Positions 47,890-59,218 are shown, counted from the first letter of the stretch. The stretch is 64,000 nucleotides of DNA from Epiperipatus broadwayi (GCA_028023455.1 JAQFVV010000030.1:4544501-4608500); one strand, 5' to 3'. The notes: generated by a model not told the origin, from the sequence alone. Program-made: numbers and translations.

Positions 47890-48745
47890 TCATTAAAGTA
47901 CTTGATTGAGGTAGGCACACTTTATAAAAAGTGGTAAATGGATAGATAGAATAAGTATATTAATAGAATAAATGTGAATAAATATAAATATATTAATTTT
48001 TATTCTGAAGAAGATTGCTAGGTTGTTGAAAGATGAAAAATAAAAAGCAGTGAAGAAAGTAATGTTGAGACAATTGTATAAAAATGTTAATATAAAGATA
48101 AATTAAAAGTATAGTTCTATAGATTTCCAATGGGAAACATGGGAAAGGGTCCACAAATAATGGACAATGAAATGACTTTCAGATATGTAGATTAACTGTG
48201 AATAACTAAGAATACTTCTGAATGGTTTGTAGAATGAGATGTGGGTTCATTAAAGACTAGAAACTGTTTGTCTTTTATTTTTCTTTATTGTTTAGTCACA
48301 TAAGATAATAAAGGGCATAGGTTTCATGAGCCTCTCATGTCATTAGTCTTCTCCTATGTTGATTATGATAAAGAGATTATTTTTTGTGCTACCACATTTT
48401 CATTTTTTAACTAAGCACACTGTAGTTCAGACTTCATTCTTATTTTACACCACAACTTTAGTAAACTCTGAGTTCTTAATTGTAATCTTAGCATAAAACA
48501 TCACTAATTGTGTTAGAAATGTATTTGTTTCAGGAGTTTCCACTCATCAAAGATTGTATGATCAACCAGCCATATTTATAAATCCCCCTGACTGCCATGG
48601 AAAAGAAACTAATAAAGAAGGTCTAAATGACCTCATATAATGTGACTAAATTCTGACAAATCATTTATTAAAACTGCACAAAAAATATAAATAATATTAA
48701 TGGTGGAAAGATAAATATTGGTATTTAATTTTTTTTAAAAAATAC
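47890..48745. other. AT-rich DNA, no gene seen
   Basis: Nothing supported. Confidence 0.5.
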
Positions 48746-48749
48746 TATA

Positions 48750-48995
48750 TAATATAAAATTGTCCAAGCACTTTACTACTGTTACACAATGGTTTATTTA
48801 CCACCCTTTTCTTTCAGTTTACAGTTTCAATTGCCCCAGCAATCTTCTTCAGAACTTCATATCTCCTAACTTTATAAAGTTCTGAAGAAGATTGCTGGGG
48901 CAATCGAAACTGTAAGAAAAGGGTAGTAAATAAACCATTGTGTAACAGTAGTAAAGTGCTTGGACAATTTAATATTATATGGTATACATTTGGCA
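48750..48995. repeat. Fold-back element, family C (copy 1)
   Basis: Arms ~105 bp: AAGCACTTTACTACTGTTAC...GCCCCAGCAATCTTCTTCAG inverted to CTGAAGAAGATTGCTGGGGC...GTAACAGTAGTAAAGTGCTT. The core CTGAAGA, hairpin GATTGC/GCAATC, GAAACTGTA is hammerhead-like, but no adjacent stem I is found. A short extra tail (TATACATTTGGCAATGC) follows the right arm. The minus-strand ORF 48814-48996 is an artefact of it. Confidence 0.85.
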
Positions 48996-49475
48996 ATGCA
49001 ATAAGAAAGAGTAGTTATTTTTATATAGATAAATAGAAAGTTCAAACTTTACTTGATTCAATCTCCTCAAGACCTGAGTCAAGAGCAGCACTCCTAAATA
49101 AGAAGTTATCAATATTTAAGAATAATATAGTTGCTATTAGTGAAAATTAATTTCCAAATAAAAAAAATTTAATTGAATAACAAGATAGTTATATATTTTT
49201 TTCTGGATAGATAAAAAAAGATACTGCATGGTGTTGAATTTGTTGTGAGATCTAATTTGTATTTTCCATTCTTAGAACTCCTACATGTATCAATGAAAAG
49301 CTAATGATATTAAAACTTGATGTGTGCCAATCATAGACTTCTGAGAAAGCTTTTATTTCTTACTGGATGACATCATAGCATCAGTATATTTAAAAACTTT
49401 TTTTTCTTCTTAGAAACTTTAACGCATGGGTTAAAGAATAGAGAACTGCCAAAAGTTATTAGAAATAGTGGTAAC

Positions 49476-49797
49476 AACGGTAACAATATTGGCATCAGCA
49501 TGGGATTTGGGAATTCTATCATCAGATTTTCAATGGTATGGATGGCTGAAGATTTGGAGTAGGTTGAAGCTTGTCCATTAAAGTGTAAGGATTTGCTATC
49601 TTAGTACAAACTGAGCACTGATTATATATACGTATAGGAGATGTTAATCTGGACCAACTGATGAGTTCTGGTTTAGCACGAAATATATATATTGGTGATT
49701 ATTTATCTTTTCTGCATGTGTGTGGTCATGTGTATTAGTAGTTTGATGGTGTGGATAATGAAGAGGCTTGAAAGTCTGAGTTCAAATCCCCTACATT
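49476..49797 (+). mobile_element. Family-E hammerhead element, single unit (best ribozyme)
   Basis: Colinear with 46100-46455 over its full length, from TATTGGCATCAGCATGGG to AGTTCAAATCCCC. It is slightly shorter, with losses in the middle and in the A-box-like region. The B-box GTTCAAATC is intact. The minus-strand ORF 49703-49906 overlaps it and is not a gene. Confidence 0.75.
49643..49703 (+). ncRNA. Type-I hammerhead ribozyme, family E, most intact
   Basis: TTAATC, TGG bulge, ACCAA (49653-49657), CTGATGA (49658-49664), stem-loop GTTCT-GGTTT-AGCAC (49665-49679), GAAA (49680-49683), TATATATA, TTGGT (49692-49696), GATTATT. Stem I pairs ACCAA with TTGGT and TTAATC with GATTA(T). Stem II has one mismatch but the conserved G10.1-C11.1 pair. 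Stem III is the short self-complementary ATATATAT, which could also pair between two molecules. Predicted cleavage is after A49691. Confidence 0.8.
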
Positions 49798-50299
49798 TGA
49801 TATTAATACTATATATCCAAATGGTGTATTTAAAATTTTTGCAATAACTAACATTTTGCTTGGCAGAAAAGTTGCTATAAAATAAGCTTCTACAATTAAA
49901 ACCCATAAGGAAAAAAATATTACAAAAGCACTTACAATTACATCTTATTAGACTGATCAGAAATTAGGAATAAGTGAAAAATTAATTAAAAAATATATTA
50001 TATTTATGGAAATTTTAACATCCATTCTTTAGAAGCATCTATTAATGATATTAAATCTCATTAACATTTAAATGAAGTTTTTTACTTGGACTTGCAGAAT
50101 TGTTATGATATTGAGGCACAAAATTCATTAAAAGAAGATATTATGATTATAAGTGAATATATTCTTGATTTAATAAAAAAAATCCTGACTACTTCTAGGA
50201 TGACGACTTATTATTAGTAATTTGATTTTTAAAAAATGGGGTATTTTCTGCTTGTCAGAATAATAAATGGAAAGTGAAGTTTTATTGATATATAGTCTT
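49798..50299. other. AT-rich DNA, no gene seen
   Basis: Nothing supported. It may be the decayed 5' part of the plus-strand LINE that becomes readable after 50.9 kb. Confidence 0.4.
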
Positions 50300-50313
50300 A
50301 AAAATAAAAATTC

Positions 50314-50419
50314 TGTCAAGCATTGGTAGTCGAAAGGTTAGCACAGCCACCTTGCTAAGCAAGCAGTTGCTTGCATGTTATCGCGGGTTCGATTCCCACC
50401 GATGTTTTGACATTTGGGA
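50314..50419 (+). mobile_element. Minimal tRNA-derived SINE, family S (copy 4)
   Basis: A perfect 14-bp duplication AAAAATAAAAATTC at 50300-50313 and 50420-50433. Body: leader TGTCAA, GCATTGGTAGTCGAAAGG, an anticodon region enlarged by a duplication around CTTGCTAAGCAAGCAG, an intact B-box GGGTTCGATTC, acceptor CCGATGT, trailer TTTGACATTTGGG. The enlarged middle mimics a long variable arm, but comparison with the other copies suggests an internal duplication. Confidence 0.8.
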
Positions 50420-50558
50420 AAAAATAAAAATTCAACAATTATTAAAAAGTCTTAAAAATGACTGGATTAAAATAGCAAAGAAGATTTTCAGCGATCGTGA
50501 TTAACTTTTAAGTCTTTTTTTTTTTTGAATCATTGAAGGAAGCGTATATCTCTGAATA

Positions 50559-50750
50559 TCACATGATCACCATTTCTTATGCTTCCTCATAACTGTTATT
50601 AAAACAGGCAAAACTCTCCACATAGTAGTGCCACTCGTATTGGATGAGTAGGCACTAGATAGGGATTTTATGCACAAGCCTTCTGGTATCCATTGATTAC
50701 TCTGGCTTGAACTGAGTGGCACTACTGTACGGAGAGTTTTGCCTGTTTTA
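50559..50750. mobile_element. Family-A element, short fold-back (copy 6)
   Basis: 192 bp with a perfect 13-bp duplication ATATCTCTGAATA at 50546-50558 and 50751-50763. The left end is TCACATGATCACCATTTC. Inner parts fold back (CAGGCAAAACTCTCC and GGAGAGTTTTGCCTG). The ribozyme-like core is deleted. Confidence 0.85.
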
Positions 50751-50899
50751 ATATCTCTGAATACGTATATAAAACCATATCAAATTCATAAGCAGCATTC
50801 TTTTATATGATAATAGTGATATTTTGAACAGGTTGAAGATGAAATTTGATTTTGGATAATGAGACAAGACTTGAGATGACAAAGATATCTACCTTAATA

Positions 50900-51881
50900 T
50901 CTTAATGGAGTTAAAGCAGTTCATAATAATATTAAAAAAGGTAAGGTTGTAGATTTAAATGAATACATAGTAAAGATTTTAAATATGGTACAGATATATT
51001 AATGACAAAATTATTGGAATTTTAAAAAATATATATGGACTCGTAAAGTTGTGTCATCGAATTTTAAAAAAGCTTCTATTTCTTCAATTTATAAAAATAC
51101 AGAAATAGACAATATTTATCATTGTATCTATTAGAGTAAATGTATTTTTAAGAATTTTATTGAATAGGTTGATTTCTGGTATAAATAAATGATTAACAGA
51201 GATTTAAAGTAGCTTTTCAGAATGAAACTGGTTTTTGCTATCAAGAAAATACAAAAAAGCATTAAGAAAAAAAGTGATTTATATATTGTTTTTATTGATT
51301 TATTGAAAGCATTTATTCAATTAAATGAACAGATTTATGGTAATGTTTGAAGTTAGTATTGTCCATTAGAATTTATTCATATTTTGCAACTTTTATATAA
51401 TGGAATAAAGTAATCAATAAAGCAAATCATATATAGCGTGACATTGCTTTTATAAACTTGTATTTACAAATATATAATATAGAGGGCATACCAAGAGCTC
51501 AAACATAAGTGCAGTAAGAAAAAATAAAATAAATAAAAACTAGTGTTATATAAACTTGACTTTTGTTTTCAATTTTAATGATAGTGATCTTAAAAATTAT
51601 TTATAAGAAATTTCATAAATTATGCATCATGATGTTATGTAGGACTGATGAAGAAGCTTTTTAATTTAAACTTAAACAAAACTTTCATCTTACTGGCTTC
51701 TAGATTTACATTAAGATGATGATTACGTTATTTTTTCCAATTCCAAAGAAAATCTACAGAATGCATTTAATGTTTTGAATGTAACCTATGGAGACTTTGG
51801 TTTAGCAATTACATTTCAAAACATCAAGTCTTTTATCTGCCAGTGTTGGAAAAAATCTTCAAAATTTTTTAGTTTGGATGA
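50900..51881 (+). pseudogene. Decayed LINE reverse transcriptase, 5' part of a split copy
   Basis: SDLYIVFIDLLKAFIQLNEQ (~51274-51333) corresponds to the 'DLYVAFIDLTKAFDTVNRE' RT motif. FIHILQLLYNGIK follows at ~51375-51415. Later ENLQNAFNVLNVTYGDFGLA then ITFQNIKSF (~51750-51835) matches the helix after the YADD box and the 'fGL.In..KT' motif, with DDDYVIFSNSKE at ~51717 as the decayed catalytic box. Many stops and frameshifts. It continues after the RTE insertion. It belongs to a LINE group different from RTE. The ORF at 51775-52068 starts in this remnant and then runs into the RTE copy on the wrong strand. Confidence 0.7.
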
Positions 51882-51889
51882 TTACAAAT

Positions 51890-52773
51890 CATCATCATCA
51901 ATCATTATCAATCCACTGCAGGATGAAGGTCTCTCCAAGTTCACTCCATCTTCTCTGATCTTTAGCTTCTCTTCTCCACATCACCCCTGCACACTTTCTT
52001 ATTTCATCTATCCATCTCACATGTGGTCTCTTTCTGGGTCTTTTACAAGCTCTTGGAATCCCATTTAAGATTTCAATTGTCCATCTATTACCATCTCTTC
52101 TAGCAGTATGTCCATCCCAACTCCACTTCAGTCTTTTAATTTTTTCAATGAAGTCAGTAACACCTGTTTGTTCTCTTACCCATATATTGCATTTTCGATC
52201 TCTTCTTGCTACTCCCAACATGCATCTCTCCATACTTCTTCAGTGGTATGAAGTCTCTGTATTGCTCTTCTATTAAGTGTCCAAGTCTCAGATCCATGAG
52301 TAAGAACTGGTAAAACCCATTTATTAAAAACTTTCCTTTTCAAACATATAGGCATATTTCTTTTTAGTATCGAGTTATTTCTACCAAAAACACTCCAACC
52401 AAGTTTAATTCTATGATTAATTTCATCCATTATGTTTCCATCTGTATTAATAATCTGACCAAGGTATTTGTAGCTGTTAACTTCTTCTAACTCATCATAA
52501 TCAATCTTTATTTTCATATTTTGAGAAAAATCATTAAACATTACTTTAGTCTTTTAACATTTATCTTTAGTCCTACTTTCATCTGATAACTCCTGCAACA
52601 TTTCCTGCAGCTCTAAAGCATTATTTGCAAAAACAACTACATCATCTGCTAAATCAAAATTATTTAAATAATCTCCATTTACTTCCATTCTTTTAGCTTC
52701 CCATTTTAATCCACAAAAAATACTTCTTGCAGCACTGCTGTAAAAAGTTTTGGAGACTTGGAGTCACCCTGTC
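51890..52773 (-). pseudogene. RTE-type LINE insertion, 5'-truncated
   Basis: A minus-strand homologue of 42990-43829 and 1-505, ending in a short (ATG)n tail at 51890. TTACAAAT at 51882-51889 and 52774-52781 is an 8-bp target duplication (partly overlapping RTE sequence on the 5' side). Two open pieces, 52541-52209 (FNDFSQNMKIKIDYDELEEV...NHRIKLGWSVFGRNN) and 52233-51898 (CMLGVARRDRKCNI...LKWSWDGHTARR), are separated by a frameshift near 52225. The upstream part has LADDVVVF in place of FADD and another frameshift near 52550. It is inserted antisense in the older plus-strand LINE. Confidence 0.9.
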
Positions 52774-52792
52774 TTACAAATATAAGAACGTA

Positions 52793-53320
52793 AGTCAATT
52801 TAAATATGTGACAGTTTTTTAAATACAAAGCTGATTCATATATAACATAAAATTCTGCTAAATTTAATAAGTTAAAAATAGGGTATTTCCTCCAAGTGGT
52901 ATAAATATTACACTTTAATTATAATCCTATTATTTTGCCTCCTGGATCTCTAACAATGTAATATAAAGGCTTTAAAAAATTTTCATTCAAAGATGTTCTG
53001 TATAAAATGCATAAAGATTTATTCAATCAATTTGTTCTTCCATTTTCTGAATGTGGCACTACTGAGCCTACTATTGAAAATCACCTTTGCTGGTCTGAGC
53101 ATCTGAAATGAATGAACAATAATAGACTTTCTAAAAAAAGTGCTTTATGTTGAACTTGACTTAAACATGTTCTTGGGTGAAGCAGATCTTGTTTACATTA
53201 TAAAGATTATCCAAAAGCACCCTAAAGAAATGCAATAATGACTGACTTCATTAAAAAAAATATGAATGAAAGATAAAATACAATGACCAGCTACAAAGTG
53301 GCAAGTTGTTGAAATTTTTC
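52793..53320 (+). pseudogene. Decayed LINE, 3' part of the split copy
   Basis: VSQFKYVTVF (~52793) is a worn 'FKYLGS' block. RMNNNRLSKKVLYVELDLSK-like sequence with preceding W(S)GH(L) (~53080-53170), then KDYPKAPKKCNND-like sequence (~53205-53240), match the C-terminal 'RW.GHv.RM.d.RLPK..LYGEL..GKR..GG...R.KD.LK..L..CNI' domain of the same LINE group as 51.2-51.9 kb. Order and strand agree with one element split by the RTE insertion. Confidence 0.65.
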
Positions 53321-53335
53321 ATGAAAAAAATTATT

Positions 53336-53835
53336 AAAACAGGCAAAACAACTCCATACAGTAGAGCCACTCAGTGCAAGCCAGAGTAATCAATGAATTC
53401 CAGAAGTCTTGTGCATAAGATCCCTATCTAATGCCTACTCATCCAATATCCCCAAACTAGTTTCTAGCTTGTGGCTTTCATCGGTGAGGAGCCTTGGATC
53501 TCAGAGCAGTGCACTTATATCTTAGGATCTAATGCAACCCTCCAGCAACCACCTTTTATCTCTACTTAATTGCAAAACTATGAGAATAAAATTGAAAACA
53601 ATATTTTCAATCCAAGCTCATTATCTTATATAGTCATATAGATCTGAAACTCAGTTCAGTACCTATACATTTTGGTGTCTTTGGTTATTAGGCAGGATTG
53701 GTATTAATCCACTAAATGTCCATGATCACCATTTCTGGCTTACACTGAGTGGCACTTCTGTGTGGAGTTTTGTCTGTTTTAATAACAGTTATAAGCAAGC
53801 ATAAGAAATGGTGATCATGTGATGTTTAGTGGTTT
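53336..53835. mobile_element. Family-A element (copy 7)
   Basis: 500 bp flanked by AAAAAATTATT (53325-53335) and AAAAAATTGTT (53836-53846). The minus-strand core is at ~53441-53501 (CCGATGA, AGC/GCT hairpin, GAAACTAGTTTGG). The right end, GGTGATCATGTGATGTTTAG, is complete. It sits directly at the 3' end of the LINE remnant. Confidence 0.8.
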
Positions 53836-53846
53836 AAAAAATTGTT

Positions 53847-55784
53847 GCAAAAGTTAAAGGTCAACCCTGGAAGTTTAATACAACAGTATGTGATGTACTT
53901 GAATGTATCTGAGGTCTTGAATTAGTTTGTATAATCACAACAAAACTCGTATCTGCTGTATTATTATCAATTTCTATTTTTTCTCCTGGGATTGAATGCA
54001 CACACAAATGATAGCTTCTGATTATTATATATAATACAATATATACACTACATTATTAAAAAAAATTAAAATATCAACAAAAACATTTAACAAAAAATAC
54101 TGAATACTGTTTTTAACATATACAAGTTCATATACAGTATAAATATTTTAAAAAATATATTGTAACCTTTACCTTTTTAATAGTTATATGTTTTTCTATA
54201 TGACAAGCCAATTTATAAGAATTTTTGTAACTTTTATAACATTAAAAATAATTTTAGTAGCTTGTTTTTATTTTAAAATCCCACAAGTATTTCTTTATAA
54301 CTTTAATTGCTTTGTTTTATGAATATTAATAACCTAAAATGTTAAGTAACTTAATGGTAAAAATAATAATATTCAAACTATCTTAGTTTAATTATTAGTG
54401 TGTTTTAAAGATTCAATATTAGTGTAAAACTAGAAAGTCAAGTTCAAACCTTTAAGGCCGAGTTGTTAATGTTTAAATTAACTATAAAAATGTCTTAGTT
54501 AATCTTAATTATAATATAAAAATATTTTAAATAGTTTCAGATTCAGTTAGCTTAATTAAGTAGAAGTATTAGTAAAGCTAGAAATACTTAATTAAATAAT
54601 GCATTAATGAATGTGCAAATGCATGGAGTGAAAAACTGTAATTTCTTTAAAAAAATCCATTTGAATTAATATTAAAATGATTTTTAACATCTTTATTTTA
54701 AAAGACAGTTTAAAAATATTCTGGGTTCTTAAATAAGTTCAAAAATAATGTTTAAGGTAAATATGTTGTTTAAAATAATGTAATTTTCTTTATGTAATAT
54801 ATGTTGTTTATTATATTTGGTTTTCTAAATAATTTGTTTTTTTAAATGTAATAATTAATTTGTGTCTAGACATATATTATTTTTCAGAAAGTTGTGAAAT
54901 ATGCAAATTAATTTATTTTTAGAAACTTTCCTAGAATTTTAAGAAATTTTGAACTTTAATCAATGATGGTCAAATAGAAATGAATTAAAATGTCAATTTC
55001 ACTAATCAAAAAGTGGTTTCATGTCTTAGCTTATAAATAAAGCTAGTATAACATACTAATAAAAACTTGCTCACACTTGTTCCTTGCTTGTTTTAGAATC
55101 ACTCAATCATTTTAATTTGCTAAGTTTTAATTTCTTTTAAATAATATTATTTTCTTAAGTTAAAATAATGAATTGCTATTTTTAGCAACTTTGTCCAGGC
55201 TTAATTTCTACGCTGATAACTTTAAGTGCTCAAGATTTACATTACAGGGAAAACATTATGAAGCCAAATGAGTATTCAACAATGTTTAAATCATTTTTAT
55301 TTAAATTTCATGATTTGTTGGATTTTCATGAATTCTAATATTCATATGATAAATAGCTGATATATCAAGTTCAATTTAATATATGTTAAAATTATTAATA
55401 CTAATAATGACTTTGAATTACTTGTTTTGAGAAATATTTATTTGAAAATGTTTTTCTTAAAATATGTTGGAATTTATTTCTTTCTTTTTTTTAAATGAAG
55501 AACTTTCAATATTAAAACCTGCATTATAATATATCATATAAATATCTTACATGAAGTTGTACATACTTCCATAAAAAGATTTAATTTATTCAACTTATAT
55601 TATTTGGACCTACATTTATTTCTGCTACCTTTTTAAATTGGCAGTTGTTATTGCTTGTAATAGTGACATAAATTTATTTTCTACAATATGTCTCTTTCAA
55701 GTTAGAGTAAGAAAATATATTTTTCTTCAGACCATTGAAATTGAATAAGTAATTTTTATTGTTTTATGAAACTTATTATATGCT
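53847..55784. other. AT-rich DNA, no gene seen
   Basis: Long, featureless and extremely AT-rich. No ORF or repeat recognised. Confidence 0.55.
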
Positions 55785-55966
55785 ATTAATAGTTTTAACA
55801 AGGCTGTAAACCTTAGCAATGAGCGTCTGAAAAAATCATCACTAGGGACCTCTGTAGGTCTTTAAAACAAAACACATGTGTTTTAAAGACCTACAGAGGT
55901 CCCTAGTGACGATTTTTTCAGACGCTCATTGCTAAGGTTTACAGCCTTGTTAAAACTATTACTGAA
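55785..55966. repeat. Fold-back element, family G (copy 2, near-perfect)
   Basis: Arms of ~80 bp, from TAGTTTTAACAAGGCTGTAA and AGGGACCTCTGTAGGTCTTT to their complements, with a loop of a few bases near 55873 (ACACATGTGTTT). Almost no mismatches. Confidence 0.95.
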
Positions 55967-57535
55967 ATAATAGTGAGCGTTTAATAAATTTATATGCTAT
56001 TAAGTATTTTCCAATATAATATTTATAAAATATTAACTGGAAAAATATGAACGCTCCTGAATTATTATTCTTATCCTGTGCTTGTCATAAGTCTCTTCTC
56101 TGTTATTATTATAAAAAAATTTGCTCTACTATAAAAATATATTTCAAAAAAGAATTGCTCCTCTTGCTCAACATTAATGAAAAGTGTTTTCAAAGGATAG
56201 AAAAGTTAAATGACATTATATTAGAATATGTATTATTTGTGCTTTTAATCATGGAACATTTGCATCTACTTGAATGACCATATATATTCCTGCTAACGTA
56301 TTTAAATATTTTATTTTAGTGTGTGCAGTATTTACTGTTCATATGATTTAATTATGCTGTTATTGTAAGCTGGATATCTGTAGTGTCTTCAGAACTTTAT
56401 TTTTCTTTCATTGACTGTATCCTGATGGTAGAAACCAAGATGGACTTTTATATTATTTTTATAATTGGTAAAAAGATTTAATTGTTTTAATATTCATGAT
56501 TCTTGTTTAAAATGCTATTATTTTATATACAATCTTATTTTATATAATTTTGTATGGTATTTATGAATTATATTAACAAAGTTGTCAGAATATTATCATT
56601 TGATAGTGCTATATTTTAAAAGTATTGTGTACCCTTCTTATGAAATTATTTTTGAATGTATATGCAAATGAGGTAGAAGCTGATGTATATTTTTATTGCT
56701 TATTTTATGCCTAATTTTATTAAGCTATATTTAGCATTAATTATCCATTTGTGGGTTTTACACATCAGTTGGTTATATTTGAGATCTCTTGTTTTAAGAA
56801 TATTATCTTGCCACTATATTTTAAGATTGTAGCATTAATTCTTATCTTGCTAGCATATTTTTAATGGAGATTGTTGCTTACTCTTATGTTGTATTTTTCA
56901 ATGAATTAGTTATTTATCCTTTATGTAAACATGTTTTATTTAAGACAAATCCCATTTATTATTGTTCTCTAATGGTTCATTCTCATAATTTATATGATGA
57001 GATTAAGTCCTAGTTCATTTATTATCCTCAGATGTAGGTGCATTTTCTCTTTGAGTACATGTCATCATTCTACTTTGCCATTATCTTATCATTGAAAAAT
57101 GTGAATTTTGTTTGTAGCGCATATTTTTATAGTCATGCGTAGTGTATTGCCATGATTTAATCCTCACAATTGATGTTTTTCATAGGTAATGAAGAATACT
57201 ACCCTTACTTCTAATTGCACTCTTTGTATATCTGAGGATAGGTTATTTTATTTGATGTGTAGCTCCTGCAGCAATAATTATTTAATATTTTAAAATTATA
57301 TATGGCTTCAATAAATAATATACATCTTCTTCAGTAACCATCTCATCACTGGATTGGTAAATTTGTGGTTTACAAAAGGTATTAAATATATTCATAAGGG
57401 ACACTATAATAGCATGACTGTTATATAAAAGTGTGAGAACTTGGTCAAATATCAAAATTATAAAGACTTATTAATCAGTGAAGTATTGAATAGCTTTACG
57501 CTCTCAGATCTAACCGCTTCAGCTTCACCTATTTA
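55967..57535. other. AT-rich DNA, no gene seen
   Basis: The ORF at 56047-56277 has no recognisable domain. It begins next to the fold-back and has AT-driven composition. Confidence 0.5.
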
Positions 57536-57539
57536 TACA

Positions 57540-57670
57540 GAAAGTAGGTTGAAGTAAAGAAGGGTTCCCCTCTTTTCTTCCAAAAGGTAAGCTTGTGATT
57601 AAGACCTGTAGAGGTCCCTACTATCGCATTTTTATGCACACATTATTGAGGTTACAGCCTTACTAAATAT
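57540..57670. repeat. Family-G relative, single arm
   Basis: AAGACCTGTAGAGGTCCCTA then CTATCGCATTTTTATGC and GAGGTTACAGCCTTA match one arm of the family-G fold-backs. The other arm is absent or decayed. An imperfect hairpin GGTTGAAGTAAAGAAGGG... precedes it. Confidence 0.6.
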
Positions 57671-58574
57671 TATAACCATCCATGTAATTTATTTATTTTT
57701 ATAATAAAATTGTAAACTACAATTTTCTGACATTTCAAAGTTTTGTTTAAAATATCTGGAGTTTTTGTCATCATGACATTGTAAGATAATAAAGTTATTT
57801 GTTATATGTTAAAATAAATATTATTTCTTATTAATGAAATTTCAGTTTTTCATCCTCCTCCACACACTTTCAGAAATCTGAATGTTATATATTTTATCAC
57901 AAATTGTCTTTAATTTTATGCATTGAGAATATATGAATATTGAAATTTTGACATAAGAATCACTTTATTGAAATCGCCTTTAAGATATTAAGAAAACATC
58001 TAAGAAAGAAATGATTTTTGCTGAAAAAAATAATTATAATTAATTATTTATTCTTCAAGAACACTTTCGTCAATTTTATTTGTGAAAAATCATTGTGCTT
58101 GTTTGAATTTACGTTATCCTATTTATAAGATTATTTTATAGATCCATCATAAATGTAAATAATAGAATTTCTTCATTCAAATTCAAAAAATATTTTAACA
58201 ATGTTTATTGGTGGATAATCCATTCATTAGATTTGAATGCTTTCCTAGTAAATTATTTTATTCTAAATTAAGAGTTTATCATGAATGTTTTAAATTTTAA
58301 AATTATTATTATAATTAAGGAGACATTATCTCAGGGATAAGAGTATGTCTCATTGTCTTGTTACTCGGATCTCATTCTTTGCTTAATAATCCTCAAGAGT
58401 TAATAAAAAATAATAAAAGATTTAATTAATAAATATTATTCAGATGAACCATGAGATATCCATTTTACATACAATCTTATTGAAAAAATTACTTTACTTA
58501 ACAAATTATTTTTAAAAAAAGAAATTGATGTGGCAAAGACATAAGAAACATGCCATTATTTTATAAAACTTAAT
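57671..58574. other. AT-rich DNA, no gene seen
   Basis: Nothing supported. Confidence 0.5.
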
Positions 58575-58586
58575 ATTAAATCTGAT

Positions 58587-58925
58587 TGTATATATTGCTT
58601 ATAATAACTTCTTTCATATACTTTAATGCAAAAATTTTTTAAAATAAAACTTCTTTATTTTCCTGAGTTTCGACTGTCCAGCAGACTTCATCAGACCTTT
58701 TTCAAACTTCCTCTGCTGATTATTTTTAAAAAGCAGAGCAAGTTTAAGAAAGCTCTGATGAAGACTGCTGGACAGTCGAAACTGTCAGGAAAATAAAGAA
58801 GTTTTATTAAAAAAAATTTTTGCATTAAAGTGTATATGAAAGAAGTTATTATAAGCAATATATATGAATATATGAAGAAATGCAAAGAAAGTAAAGGAAA
58901 AGAATAAGAGTATATACTTCTAATA
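58587..58925. repeat. Fold-back element, family F (copy 3)
   Basis: Flanked by a perfect 12-bp duplication ATTAAATCTGAT (58575-58586 and 58926-58937). Arms ~130 bp around a loop near 58730. The plus-strand core CTGATGA, hairpin GACTG-CTGGA-CAGTC, GAAACTGTC at ~58756-58790 is intact in its conserved bases. An extra A precedes stem II and no adjacent stem I is visible. The minus-strand ORF 58691-58885 is an artefact of the arm. Confidence 0.85.
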
Positions 58926-59044
58926 ATTAAATCTGATCGTGGAAATAAGATGTTTATTGTTGTTGTAAGAGGTTGTGTAGGAGATATGTTGTCAGTGGCG
59001 AATTTTAAAGTAACCTAACTCTTTAATGACATTAAGAGCTATTA

Positions 59045-59218
59045 TTACGATAGAATGACAGCCTGTTAAGCTAATTGCGCAGACGCTGTGAGAATGTTAT
59101 TAATAAATGAATACCTTCGAACAACCACATGATATGTGGTTGTTCGAAGGTATTCATTTATTAATAACATTCTCACAGCGTCTGCGCAATTAGCTTAACA
59201 GGCTGTCATTCTATCGTA
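59045..59218. repeat. Near-perfect 174-bp palindrome
   Basis: TACGATAGAATGACAGCCTG...AACAACCACATGA is mirrored exactly by TCATGTGGTTGTT-type sequence ending ...CAGGCTGTCATTCTATCGTA. The centre is at ~59132 (CACATGATATGTGG), with essentially no loop and arms of ~85 bp. GC is higher than the flanks (GCGCAGACGC). Confidence 0.95.

Noticed and set aside
56047-56277. 76-codon ORF beginning MNAPELLFLSCACHKS
   Set aside because: No recognisable domain; it sits just after a fold-back in otherwise random AT-rich DNA.
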